Below, one piece after another: positions 42,719 to 51,505 of a DNA stretch of 55,018 nucleotides; the first letter of the stretch is position 1; every line of letters starts with the position of its first letter. The stretch covers positions 1 to 55,018 of the forward strand of contig PFKE01000154.1 of the NCBI GenBank assembly GCA_002784145.1, given 5' to 3'. The translations under genes and the position numbers were made by a program. The notes under the pieces were generated by a model, which worked only from the letters and a program-made list of their open reading frames with translations, was not told the DNA's origin and ran no database searches. Source of the stretch: Flavobacteriaceae bacterium CG_4_10_14_3_um_filter_33_47. Lineage in GTDB: Bacteria; Bacteroidota; Bacteroidia; Flavobacteriales; Flavobacteriaceae.

Positions 42719-42863
42719 TTGTTGCAACATTTCGTCTAAAATATCGACTTAATCGGCTTTGAGTTAAGCTTTAATCTTAGACCTTTCAAACATAAAAAAA
42801 AAACCATTCTACGCAAGAAGTTTTGTAAAAATTTTCATATTTTCAATAAAGTATGCAAAACAG

Positions 42864-42880
42864 TTGTGGTTTTACAGTAA
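42864..42880. promoter_or_regulatory. distal site TTGTGGTTTTACAGTAA
   Basis: Counterpart of 3965-3981, starting 159 bp from the palindrome start (160 in copy C). Between them both copies share TTTCAAAC followed by an A-tract, and CATATTTTCAA. The 42582-42899 gap is wholly taken up by these elements. Confidence 0.5.
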
Positions 42881-42899
42881 TTTTGTAAAAAGCAATGAT

Positions 42900-45311
42900 T
42901 TATGCCTGTATTTTGGAATTTTCTTCTATATCCTCCTCCTCTTCAGGAATGATGTTAATAGCGGGTTCTCTTAAAACATTTTTGTTGGCAATACTGCGCT
43001 CTAACGATAACAATAAAGAGGGTAATAACACCAAATTGGATAGCATGGCAAATAATAGGGTTATAGATACCAAACCGCCTAAAGCAACGGTGCCACCAAA
43101 ACTTGATATGGTAAATACTGAAAATCCAAAAAACAGAACAATAGATGTGTAGAACATACTCACACCAGTCTCACGAAGTGCTGCATAAACCGATTTATTA
43201 ATTCTCCAATGGTTAGCAAGAAGCTCTTGTCGGTATTTAGCTAAAAAGTGAATAGTATCATCTACAGATATTCCAAAAGCAATACTAAAAACTAAAATTG
43301 TTGATGGTTTTATTGGAACTCCTAAATACCCCATTAAACCTGCAGTTATTAGTAATGGAAGTAAGTTAGGAATTAAAGAAACAATAATCATTTTAAAAGA
43401 CCTGAACATATAAGCCATAAATAACGATATTAAAAATATGGCAAGTGTTAATGAAATTGCCAGATTTTTAACTAAGTATTTTGTTCCTTTTTGAAACACC
43501 AAGGCTTTACCCGTCATGGTAACGTTGTATTGGTCTTTAGGAAAAACATTGTTTATTTTATTTTGAATATTTTCTTCTATATACTCCATTTTATCGGTGC
43601 CAATATCTTTCATAAAGGTTGTGATACGGGCATATTGGCCCGTACTATCAACAAAGTTTTTAAACAAATCTACATTAGATGTTGAGTTTTTAGCATACGA
43701 TAAAATAAAACTGTTTTCTTGAGAGGTTGGTAACTGATAATGTTTCGGGTTTCCATTGTAATAAGCTTGTTTGGAGTACTTTACTAAGCTTACAACCGAT
43801 ATGGGTTTTGATAATTCGGGTGTTTCAATAATCAACTCCTCAAGTTCGTTCATTCGTCGTAAGGTAGATAATTTCATAACCCCTTTTTTACGTTTGGTAT
43901 CTACCATAATTTCTAAAGGCATAATACCATTAAACTCTTGTTCAAAAAAGCGAATATCTTTAAAAAATTCAGCATCTTTAGGCATGTCTTCTATTAAACT
44001 GCCAGAAATTTTGATTTGATAAATCCCAATAAAACTTAAAATAAGCAAGAGCACAGACGTTCCGTAAATGGCAATTCTATTTTGCTTTACAATACGCTCT
44101 ATCCAGTTAACAAAATACCCAATCCATTTCCTGTTTAAATGTTCTAAATGTCTGTCTTTTGGATAAGGCAAGAAGGTATATAATATAGGAATTATAAGCA
44201 GGCACAAGATAAAAATAGCTAAGATGCTTAAAGATGCAACCGTTCCAAATTCTTTTAATAACTTACTTTCTGTTAAAATAAAGGTAGCAAAACCAGATGC
44301 GGTCGTAACATTGGTCATTAGGGTGGCATTCCCTATTTTTGTTATAACACGTTGTAATGATTTTACTTTATTGCCATGTAGTTTTACTTCATGTTGATAT
44401 TTGTTAATTAGGAAAATACAGTTTGGGATTCCTATAACAATAATGAGTGGAGGAATAAGAGCCGTTAATACCGTTATTTCATAATTTAATAACCCTATAA
44501 TACCAAAGGTCCACATCACGCCTGTACAAACTACAACCAAAGAAATAAGTGTGGCTCTGAACGATCTAAAAAAGAAAAAGAAAATAAGTGAGGTTACCAA
44601 CAAAGCTGCTGCAATAAACAAGCCTATTTCATCCACAATGTTTTGTGAATTTAGGGTTCTTACGTAGGGCATACCAGAAACTCTAACATCCATTTGGTTT
44701 TCCAATTCGAAGGCTTCAATTTTAGGTTGCAAAACAGACATTACAAAGTCTTTTCTGGCCGAAGTATTTACAAGTTCTTTTTTTAAATAAATAGCCGTTC
44801 GTATGGTTTTGGTGTTTTTATTAAATAAAAAGTTGTCATAAAAGGGGTATTTTTTAAATAGGTCGTTTTCTAAAGTTTCTAATTGTTTTTTAGAAGTTAT
44901 CGAGTCTTTTATAAAAGGTTGTAAAATAAATTTTTCATTGATAGGATCCTTTACTAACTTTTGAAGGTCTTTAATTGAAACAACGGTTTCAACTTCATCA
45001 AAAGCTTTAAACTCATCCGATAATGTATTCCATGCATTCAGTTTTTCAACAGTAAAAAGGGTGGAGTCTTTAATGCCAATAACAATTAAGTTACCTTCTT
45101 CACCAAAAGTTTTTAAAAAATGATTGTAGGTTATGTTTACTTCATGGTCATCTGGCAACAAATTGGCTTCTGTATAGGTAAAACGCATGTTTTTCCATTG
45201 CATACTAAAAAATATGGTAATACCAATTAAACTTATAAGGATTACTATTTTATTTCGCAAAATGAGTCTTGCAATAATATCCCAAAAGTCTTTTGTAAAT
45301 AGTTTTAGCAT
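42900..45311 (-). CDS. MMPL/RND-type transporter
   Basis: 803 residues with the RND two-fold layout: one TM, a periplasmic loop, five or six TMs, and repeat. The second half has the relay-type pair GISVDDTIHFLAKYR near residue 683. The corresponding place in the first half (GIPNCIFLINKY, near 300) has no acidic residue, so proton coupling would rest on one half. About 800 residues is the length of MMPL/HpnN-like exporters of lipids or hydrophobic compounds rather than drug pumps. A TACCTTTG box (45331-45338) lies 19 bases upstream. An outer-membrane barrel gene precedes it on the same strand. Confidence 0.88.
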   Translation of the reverse strand: MLKLFTKDFWDIIARLILRNKIVILISLIGITIFFSMQWKNMRFTYTEANLLPDDHEVNITYNHFLKTFGEEGNLIVIGIKDSTLFTVEKLNAWNTLSDEFKAFDEVETVVSIKDLQKLVKDPINEKFILQPFIKDSITSKKQLETLENDLFKKYPFYDNFLFNKNTKTIRTAIYLKKELVNTSARKDFVMSVLQPKIEAFELENQMDVRVSGMPYVRTLNSQNIVDEIGLFIAAALLVTSLIFFFFFRSFRATLISLVVVCTGVMWTFGIIGLLNYEITVLTALIPPLIIVIGIPNCIFLINKYQHEVKLHGNKVKSLQRVITKIGNATLMTNVTTASGFATFILTESKLLKEFGTVASLSILAIFILCLLIIPILYTFLPYPKDRHLEHLNRKWIGYFVNWIERIVKQNRIAIYGTSVLLLILSFIGIYQIKISGSLIEDMPKDAEFFKDIRFFEQEFNGIMPLEIMVDTKRKKGVMKLSTLRRMNELEELIIETPELSKPISVVSLVKYSKQAYYNGNPKHYQLPTSQENSFILSYAKNSTSNVDLFKNFVDSTGQYARITTFMKDIGTDKMEYIEENIQNKINNVFPKDQYNVTMTGKALVFQKGTKYLVKNLAISLTLAIFLISLFMAYMFRSFKMIIVSLIPNLLPLLITAGLMGYLGVPIKPSTILVFSIAFGISVDDTIHFLAKYRQELLANHWRINKSVYAALRETGVSMFYTSIVLFFGFSVFTISSFGGTVALGGLVSITLLFAMLSNLVLLPSLLLSLERSIANKNVLREPAINIIPEEEEDIEENSKIQA

Positions 45312-45370
45312 GTTAAATTAAAAAGTTGCGCAAAGGTAGAAAAAACAACCTATTAGACATGATTATAGTG

Positions 45371-46642
45371 TTATAATGTTACGTTAAATGTAAATTTAAA
45401 GGCAATATTATCACTTATTTCAGGGAGGTGATAAGCCCCATAACGGTAGGTAAAACTTAAACCAAAACCAAAAAGTAGTTTGTTTAACTCAAAACCAGAC
45501 TCGGTATAACCTTTATTTAAAGCATTAAATGTAATATCTTGATGCCTTTCTGTGTGATGGATGTTTCCTAATGCGGCTCTAGAAATTAATACCAATTGTG
45601 GCTTAAAACGTGCTGAGATTATAAACGGACTAAAAAAATGTTTTAATTGAACGGTGGTGAATCTATCAGAAAAGAATTCGTTGAAAAACATCGTTTCAAA
45701 ACTATTAAGTCCAGCAACAGAAAACCGTTGCATGATGGTCTCTTTAGTAATGTTATTAGGGTAGGCATGGTATAAATGGGTTAAAGGTGTTTCGCCATTG
45801 GTAATTCCTGAAACAATGGTTATTTCAGACAAGGCATTATTGGAATGCTCAACCTGATGAATGGTTCTGAAGTCTAATTTAGAAAAGCTAAAGTCACTTT
45901 CTGCAAGTCCTTTAATGCTTTTTGTATATTGAAAAGTAAATTTTGGATAGCTATTTTTTATTTCTTGTTGGGAGTTTTTATTCCATTGAAATTTACTGAA
46001 CGGACTCCATTGAACGGAACTTTTTACAGTACTTATATGAAAAGAATCATAACTATTGCCATTAATGATAAAACTATAGTTATAAGTTGGAACAATAAAG
46101 CTTAATGCCAATTGTATTTCTGTTTGAATTTTTTGGTTGAATTTATGCTCTATGGAAACGGCTCTTGTAGTATGTTTATGGAATAAACTAATGTTTAATA
46201 AGCGAGGTTCAAAAAGTTGAAAAAATCGTTTATCGGTTAAAAAAGCAGAGCTTCCAGATTCTTGTAAATCATCTGTGTAAGATGCGTTAAGCCATGTATT
46301 TGTTTTTTTATTTAAACGTAAACCTCCTCCAAAACTGTATTTAAATCGGTGATCTCTAAATCCATAAACCACATAGGTGTTTAGTCTAAATGTTTCTGAA
46401 AAATCATCACTGGTAATACCGCCAAGACCTGTTCGTAGAGCTTCGTATTGATTGTATTTTATTAAATATCTTAAATCGAAGTTGAAAAACTTAGTTGGGA
46501 AATATCCGTTACCTAACTGTTTAACAAGTTCAGTATTTTTTATTGTATCACTTTCTTTTGAAGACGACCTAATGGAATCATTTTGTGAATACAGCATGTT
46601 AATAGCCAGAAGAAAGAAAACAATGCTGCCAATTTTTATCAT
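45371..46642 (-). CDS. outer-membrane beta-barrel protein, DUF5686-like
   Basis: 423 residues with a signal peptide (MIKIGSIVFFLLAINMLYSQ) and many amphipathic strands, ending GFGLSFTYRYGAYHLPEISDNIAFKFTFNVTL in stretches typical of the barrel half of DUF5686 proteins (for example FELNKLLFGFGLSF). The N-terminal regulatory domain usual in that family is missing. Assignment to DUF5686 is by eye and tentative. It lies 59 bp upstream of the MMPL-type gene on the same strand and could be its outer-membrane partner. Confidence 0.65.
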   Translation of the reverse strand: MIKIGSIVFFLLAINMLYSQNDSIRSSSKESDTIKNTELVKQLGNGYFPTKFFNFDLRYLIKYNQYEALRTGLGGITSDDFSETFRLNTYVVYGFRDHRFKYSFGGGLRLNKKTNTWLNASYTDDLQESGSSAFLTDKRFFQLFEPRLLNISLFHKHTTRAVSIEHKFNQKIQTEIQLALSFIVPTYNYSFIINGNSYDSFHISTVKSSVQWSPFSKFQWNKNSQQEIKNSYPKFTFQYTKSIKGLAESDFSFSKLDFRTIHQVEHSNNALSEITIVSGITNGETPLTHLYHAYPNNITKETIMQRFSVAGLNSFETMFFNEFFSDRFTTVQLKHFFSPFIISARFKPQLVLISRAALGNIHHTERHQDITFNALNKGYTESGFELNKLLFGFGLSFTYRYGAYHLPEISDNIAFKFTFNVTL

Positions 46643-46673
46643 TATAAAAAATGAAAAGTGAAAAGTTAAAGGT

Positions 46674-46703
46674 TAAAAAAGAAGCGACTACTTGGTCGCT
46701 TCT
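46674..46703 (-). terminator. terminator after frr
   Basis: AGAAGCGAC/GTCGCTTCT (46680-46703), 9-bp stem, six-base loop, followed on the minus strand by a run of T. Lies five bases after the frr stop. Confidence 0.88.
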
Positions 46704-46707
46704 AACA

Positions 46708-47268
46708 TTATACGGTCATGATTTCCCTTTCTTTGACTTCTAGGGAATCATCAATTTTTTTAACGTAGGTATCGGTTAAATGTTGTATGTCAATTTCAGC
46801 ATTCTTTTTAAAGTCTTCTGAAATATGATCGGCTTTTTTAATTTCGGTATTGGCATCTTTTCTAGCGCTTCTAACACCAATTTTAGCGTCTTCAGCTTCG
46901 GCTTTAGCTTGTTTTGCAAGATCTTTTCTTCGTTCTTCTGTTAAAGGAGGAACATTAATAATAATCGTGTCTCCGTTATTCATAGGATTAAAACCTAAAT
47001 TGGCAATCATAATGCCTTTTTCAATTTCTTGAAGCATCTTTTTTTCCCATGGTTGAACGGTAATGGTCCTGCCATCAGGTGTATTAACATTGGCTACCTG
47101 ATTTAAAGGGGTTTGAGCGCCATAGTAATTCACCATAACGCTTCCTAACATGGCTGGACTTGCTTTTCCAGCCCTGATATTTACAAATTGTTTTTCTAAA
47201 TGTTTAACAGCATTATCCATAGCTTCTTTTGCTGTGTCTAATATGAATTGTATGTCTTCATCCATCAC
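46708..47268 (-). CDS. frr: ribosome recycling factor
   Basis: 186 residues, standard length. Signature parts: HLEKQFVNIRAGKASPAML near 20-38, YYGAQTPLNQVANV, and PPLTEERRKDLAKQAK near 110-125. With EF-G it splits the post-termination ribosome. It follows pyrH after 36 bases, the common pyrH-frr order, and ends with its own terminator. Confidence 0.96.
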   Translation of the reverse strand: MMDEDIQFILDTAKEAMDNAVKHLEKQFVNIRAGKASPAMLGSVMVNYYGAQTPLNQVANVNTPDGRTITVQPWEKKMLQEIEKGIMIANLGFNPMNNGDTIIINVPPLTEERRKDLAKQAKAEAEDAKIGVRSARKDANTEIKKADHISEDFKKNAEIDIQHLTDTYVKKIDDSLEVKEREIMTV

Positions 47269-47304
47269 TATAAACTTTAAATTTTTAATATATAATGTCT
47301 TAGT

Positions 47305-48012
47305 TTAACAACTAACTTCGGTGCCAATATTTTCACCGGAAACTACTTTAAAGAGATTTCCTTTTTTGTTCATGTCAAAAACAATGATTGGTAAATCATT
47401 TTCTTGGCTTAATGTAAAAGCTGTGGTGTCCATGACTTTTAGGCCTTTTTTAAGAACTTCATCAAATGAAATGGTGTCAAACTTCACGGCTTTTGAGTCT
47501 TTTTCAGGATCTACATTGTAAATACCATCAACACGAGTGCCTTTTAAAATAACATCGGCTTCAATTTCAATGGCTCTTAATACAGCAGCAGAATCTGTTG
47601 TAAAATAAGGGTTTCCTGTGCCACCACCAAAAATAACAACGCGCCCCTTTTCAAGATGACGCATAGCTCTGCGACGAATAAATGGTTCTGCCACTTCATT
47701 GATTTTAATGGCAGATTGCAGCCTTGTAGGAATGCCTGCGTTTTCCAAGGCGCTTTGCAACGCTAAACCATTAATAACGGTAGCAAGCATGCCCATATGG
47801 TCTCCTTGTACTCTATCCATACCTTTACTGGCGCCAGCAACTCCTCTAAAAATATTTCCACCACCAATAACGATGGCAACTTCAACACCTTGATCGGTAA
47901 TGGTTTTAATGTCTAGAGCATATTCTGTTAAACGTTCGGGATCTATTCCGTATTGACGAGACCCCATTAAGGCTTCACCAGATAATTTAAGCAGGATTCT
48001 TTTGTATTTCAT
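47305..48012 (-). CDS. pyrH: UMP kinase
   Basis: 235 residues from ATG 48012 ([17 protein letters not shown]); a longer frame to 48060 adds 16 residues not found in the family. Amino-acid-kinase fold: KLSGEAL at the N-terminus, [12 protein letters not shown] near 45-60 (phosphate binding), [15 protein letters not shown] near 125. It phosphorylates UMP for pyrimidine nucleotide synthesis. A TAATTTTG box lies at 48122-48129, giving a leader of about 105 nt that can form a hairpin (CATCAA 48055-48060 / TTGATG 48070-48075). Confidence 0.94.
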   Translation of the reverse strand: MKYKRILLKLSGEALMGSRQYGIDPERLTEYALDIKTITDQGVEVAIVIGGGNIFRGVAGASKGMDRVQGDHMGMLATVINGLALQSALENAGIPTRLQSAIKINEVAEPFIRRRAMRHLEKGRVVIFGGGTGNPYFTTDSAAVLRAIEIEADVILKGTRVDGIYNVDPEKDSKAVKFDTISFDEVLKKGLKVMDTTAFTLSQENDLPIIVFDMNKKGNLFKVVSGENIGTEVSC

Positions 48013-48154
48013 TTGTATAAATCTATGGTTTTTTAGAGGTCTGATGAAATTTACCATCAATCATTTTGGTTGATGACAAGGTTATTTTTTGGCTCACTTC
48101 ATAATGCCTGTAAAGGTTTAACAAAATTACATATTTTTTTTGTTTTTAGATTAT

Positions 48155-48186
48155 AAAAAAAGCTTCTCAAATAAATGAGAAGCTTT
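48155..48186 (-). terminator. terminator after tsf
   Basis: AAAGCTTCTCA/TGAGAAGCTTT, 11-bp stem with a six-base loop, and a T-run on the minus strand. Lies about 25 bp after the tsf stop and separates the ribosomal-protein unit from pyrH. Confidence 0.88.
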
Positions 48187-48210
48187 GAATATATTGTATT
48201 GTAATTAAAA

Positions 48211-49044
48211 TTACCCTAATGTTACTCTTTTAAAGTTAACAACTGTAACATCTTTTCCAATTGATTTTACATAGGCAGCAACATTTATTTTGCTATCTTT
48301 AATAAATTCTTGATTAACTAAGGTGTTGTCTTTAAAGAAGCGGTTTAATTTACCTTTAGCAATGTTATCTAACATAGCTTCTGGTTTTCCTTCTTGTCGT
48401 AATTGATCTTTGGCAATTTCGATTTCTTTTTCAATAATGGATGCATCAACAGATTCTTCATTTAAAGCTATTGGGTTCATGGCAGCAACTTGCATGGCTA
48501 CGTCTTTGGCTACCACATCTGCACCATCAACATTTGCAGATAAACCAACTAATGTTGCAATTTTGTTTCCAGCATGAATGTATGAACCTACTAAAGGAGC
48601 TTCAATTTTTTCAAAGGCATTAATTTCTAATTTTTCACCAATAACACCTGTTTGCTCTATTAATTTTTCAGCAACGGTCATACCATCAAAATTAGCAGCT
48701 AAAAAGGCTTCTTTAGTGTTGTAGTTGAATGCTAAGTCTGCAAAGTCGTTTGCCAGCTTTACAAAATTTTCATTTTTTCCAACAAAGTCAGTTTCACAAC
48801 CTAAAACAATGGCAACGCCAACGGTTTTAGCTTCGTTTACTTTTGCAATGGCAGCGCCTTCAGTTGATTCTCTGTCTGCTCTGTTTGCAGCCACTTTTTG
48901 ACCTTTTTTACGTAAAATTTCAATAGCTTTTTCAAAATCACCTTCAGCTTCTACTAAAGCTTTTTTGCAGTCCATCATGCCTGCGCCAGTAGTTTGTCTT
49001 AGTTTGTTTACTTCTGCAGCGGTTATTTTTAACATAGATTCCAT
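48211..49044 (-). CDS. tsf: elongation factor Ts
   Basis: 277 residues. N-terminal UBA-like domain KITAAEVNKLRQTTGAGMMDCKKAL, core KVAANRADRESTEGA, and the EF-Tu contact ETDFVGKNENFVKLANDFA (TDFV motif) near residue 85. It exchanges GDP for GTP on EF-Tu. Follows rpsB after 84 bases, the near-universal rpsB-tsf order. Confidence 0.96.
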   Translation of the reverse strand: MESMLKITAAEVNKLRQTTGAGMMDCKKALVEAEGDFEKAIEILRKKGQKVAANRADRESTEGAAIAKVNEAKTVGVAIVLGCETDFVGKNENFVKLANDFADLAFNYNTKEAFLAANFDGMTVAEKLIEQTGVIGEKLEINAFEKIEAPLVGSYIHAGNKIATLVGLSANVDGADVVAKDVAMQVAAMNPIALNEESVDASIIEKEIEIAKDQLRQEGKPEAMLDNIAKGKLNRFFKDNTLVNQEFIKDSKINVAAYVKSIGKDVTVVNFKRVTLG

Positions 49045-49128
49045 ATTTTAAAATTTAAAAAGTCGTTCAATTGGTTTCAATGAAGAAATTAATTAAACGA
49101 CTTGTTGTATGCTTTGTTAGTATTTAAT

Positions 49129-49932
49129 TTATTCTTCTTCGTCAGCTACTACTTTTTTAGCTTTTGCTTTTGAAGTTACTGTTTTAGTTTCTACTGCTTC
49201 TAGTTCTTCATTTGAATCATCACCTTCAGAAGAAGCATCTTTTTCAGCTTTACGCTCTAGTAATCCTTCGCTAATATAGCTTGTAACGTATGATAAAATT
49301 TTATCAATAGATTTTGAAGCATCATCGTTTGCTGGAATAACATAATCAACCTGACGAGGATCAGAGTTGGTATCAACCATAGCAAAAATGGGAATGTTTA
49401 ATTTCTGTGCTTCTTTTATAGCGATGTGCTCACGTTTAATATCAACCACAAATAAAGCGCCTGGTAAACGTGTCATGTCGCTAATGGATCCTAAGTTTTT
49501 CTCTAACTTAGCTCTTAAACGATCTACTTGTAAACGTTCTTTTTTAGATAATGTCATGAACGTACCGTCTTTTTTCATTCTATCAATTGAAGCCATTTTT
49601 TTAACAGCTTTTCTAATAGTAATAAAGTTAGTTAGCATACCACCTGGCCATCTTTCTGTAATGTAAGGCATATTGATAGCTCCCGCTTTTTCAGCAACAA
49701 TATCTTTTGCTTGTTTTTTAGTAGCAACAAATAAGATTTTACGTCCAGAATTAGCAATTTTGCTTAATGCTGTACCAGCTTCTTGAATTTTTGCTGCTGT
49801 TTTGTAAAGGTTTATAATATGGATGCCGTTGCGCTCCATATAAACGTAAGGAGCCATGTTTGGATCCCACTTACGTGTTAGGTGACCAAAGTGTACACCT
49901 GCTTCAAGTAATTCTTTTACTTCTACTGCCAT
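49129..49932 (-). CDS. rpsB: 30S ribosomal protein S2
   Basis: 267 residues from ATG 49932 (MAVEVKELLEAGVHFGHLTRKW); the frame could extend to 49965, but S2 begins here. Standard S2 body (RKILFVATKKQAKDI, WPGGMLTN, PGALFVVDIKREHIAIKEA), followed by an acidic/alanine/lysine tail of about 40 residues (from AEKDASSEGDD to VADEEE) that is common in flavobacteria and absent from E. coli. Precedes tsf. Confidence 0.95.
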   Translation of the reverse strand: MAVEVKELLEAGVHFGHLTRKWDPNMAPYVYMERNGIHIINLYKTAAKIQEAGTALSKIANSGRKILFVATKKQAKDIVAEKAGAINMPYITERWPGGMLTNFITIRKAVKKMASIDRMKKDGTFMTLSKKERLQVDRLRAKLEKNLGSISDMTRLPGALFVVDIKREHIAIKEAQKLNIPIFAMVDTNSDPRQVDYVIPANDDASKSIDKILSYVTSYISEGLLERKAEKDASSEGDDSNEELEAVETKTVTSKAKAKKVVADEEE

Positions 49933-49974
49933 TTTGTAATAGTTTACGTTCTGTTGAATTAGCAATGTTCCATT

Positions 49975-50009
49975 TGGCTTTTAGCTTTTAGCTTTTGGCT
50001 CTTGGCTTC
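49975..50009. repeat. GCTTTTA/GCTTTTG tandem repeats
   Basis: Four to five 7-base units of the type (T)AGCTTTT / TGGCTTTT in the rpsI-rpsB gap, degenerating at the right end. Low-complexity intergenic sequence of the kind found between many flavobacterial genes. Confidence 0.5.
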
Positions 50010-50090
50010 ATTTAGATGCTAAACTAAATCCTGACTTTTAAGGGTCATGGACAACAATAACTGGGTTAAATTTTTTGTTTGAAATGAAAG

Positions 50091-50115
50091 TGCTTCGACT
50101 GCGCTCAGCATGACA
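50091..50115. repeat. short dispersed repeat (TGCTTCGACTGCGCTCAGCA)
   Basis: TGCTTCGACTGCGCTCAGCA then TGACA, markedly more GC-rich than its surroundings. I recall closely similar short extragenic elements as dispersed repeats in flavobacterial genomes; within this window I see one copy only. Confidence 0.45.
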
Positions 50116-50127
50116 TTTCGGATACTA

Positions 50128-50514
50128 TTAACGTTTAGAGAACTGGAATTTTTTACGCGCTTTTTTCTGACCGAATTTTTTACGCTCTACCATTCTTGGA
50201 TCTCTAGTTAATAATCCTTCTGGTTTTAGTGTTAGTCTGTTTTCAGCATCTAACTCGCACATAGCACGAGAGATTGCTAAACGAACAGCTTCTGCCTGAC
50301 CAGTAATACCACCTCCAAATACATTTACTGTAATATCAAAGTTGCTATCATTGTTAGTCATAACCAATGGTTGTTTTACTTTGTACTGCAATGTTGCAGT
50401 TGTAAAATAAGCCGCTATGTCTTTTTTATTAACTGTAATGTTCCCTTTTCCTGAGGCTACATATACACGAGCAACAGCCGTTTTTCTACGGCCAATTTTG
50501 TGAATTACTTCCAT
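50128..50514 (-). CDS. rpsI: 30S ribosomal protein S9
   Basis: 128 residues, standard length, beginning HKIGRRKTAVARVYV and ending in the basic tail KFGQKKARKKFQFSKR whose last residue reaches the P-site tRNA. GGGITGQAEAVRLAISRAM is the family signature. The start adjoins the rplM stop with no gap. Confidence 0.96.
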   Translation of the reverse strand: MEVIHKIGRRKTAVARVYVASGKGNITVNKKDIAAYFTTATLQYKVKQPLVMTNNDSNFDITVNVFGGGITGQAEAVRLAISRAMCELDAENRLTLKPEGLLTRDPRMVERKKFGQKKARKKFQFSKR

Positions 50515-50970
50515 TTATTTGAATTCGTTTAAGTTAATTGTTTTTGGTTTTTGTGCAGCATGCGTATGCGCAGAACCAACAACAACATTTAAATTACGGA
50601 ATAAATCTGCCCCTAATTTGTTTTTAGGCAACATTCCTTTAACTGACTTTTCTACTAATCTTGCTGGATCTTTTCCAAACATTTCTGTAGCAGATAGGCT
50701 TCTTTGACCACCTGGATAACCTGTGTGACGAATGTATGTTTTATCATTCCACTTGTTTCCTGTTAAGTTGATTTTTTCTGCATTAATAACAATCACGTTA
50801 TCGCCGCAATCAACATGTGGTGTGAAGTTAGGCTTGTGTTTGCCTCTTAAAAGTTTTGCAACGTTTGAAGCTAAACGACCTAAGCTTTGATTCTCAGCGT
50901 CCACTAAAACCCACTCCTTGTTAACAGTAGCTTTGTTGGCTGAAATTGTTTTGTAGCTTAATGTATCCAC
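50515..50970 (-). CDS. rplM: 50S ribosomal protein L13
   Basis: 151 residues: WVLVDAENQSLGRLASNVA, LLRGKHKPNFTPHVDCGD, and YPGGQRSLSA with the VEKSVKGMLPKNKLG signature. First gene of rplM-rpsI-rpsB-tsf. A consensus promoter at 51018-51048 gives a leader of roughly 45 nt that contains CTCTCAAAAAGAG, which can form a small hairpin and might take part in feedback control. Confidence 0.96.
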   Translation of the reverse strand: MDTLSYKTISANKATVNKEWVLVDAENQSLGRLASNVAKLLRGKHKPNFTPHVDCGDNVIVINAEKINLTGNKWNDKTYIRHTGYPGGQRSLSATEMFGKDPARLVEKSVKGMLPKNKLGADLFRNLNVVVGSAHTHAAQKPKTINLNEFK

Positions 50971-51017
50971 ACGTATTATTTTTTCTAATTAAACATTCCT
51001 CTCTCAAAAAGAGTTTG

Positions 51018-51048
51018 CAAATTTACGATAATCTATGTGATAACCAAA
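51018..51048 (-). promoter_or_regulatory. promoter of the rplM operon
   Basis: Minus strand: TTTG (51045-51048), 19-bp spacer, TAAATTTG (51018-51025). Perfect agreement with the Bacteroidota consensus, as expected for a ribosomal-protein operon. Confidence 0.75.
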
Positions 51049-51413
51049 TAGTAGCGTGTAATTTTTACAAACTAATAATGGTATGGATAAAGCAATGAAT
51101 TTTTTTGCATATTTGAGCTGCATTATCCCTGTAAAAAAAGTCTTAATGGCCTTAAAAACAAGTTGTATTCAGTTATTCAATTGCCATAAACATCTTTGTT
51201 AGTTTTTTTTACAAAATACAACCAACATGATTAATTAGAAATTTAGGGTTCACTTTTTTGGGTGATTTTAAATTAAAACTTCTAGATTGTTTTTACAGCT
51301 TTGTTCTGAAATTGTTAAATGCTTAAAAATTTAAAAATAAACTGTAAATTTAGCCTGAAATAAATTACTTTTTTAGTGCTTAATTTTAACATTAACATCG
51401 GTAAGTTATAGGT

Positions 51414-51430
51414 GATTAAATTTGTTAATC
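51414..51430 (+). promoter_or_regulatory. possible promoter/operator of the two-component genes
   Basis: TAAATTTG (51417-51424) fits TAnnTTTG and lies within the inverted repeat GATTAA/TTAATC. It is about 80 bases from the kinase start and has no matching TTTG upstream. The rest of 51049-51505 is AT-rich and shows nothing else I can support. Confidence 0.3.
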
Positions 51431-51505
51431 TTTTCCATAAGTAAGAAATAATTTTATTTTTTTTGAGTTTTTTAAATTTATTCTTTTTTCATATTTTAAT
51501 ATATC

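Noticed and set aside
48013-48060. N-terminal extension of pyrH.
   Set aside because: UMP kinases begin at K[10 protein letters not shown]; the extra residues have no family counterpart.
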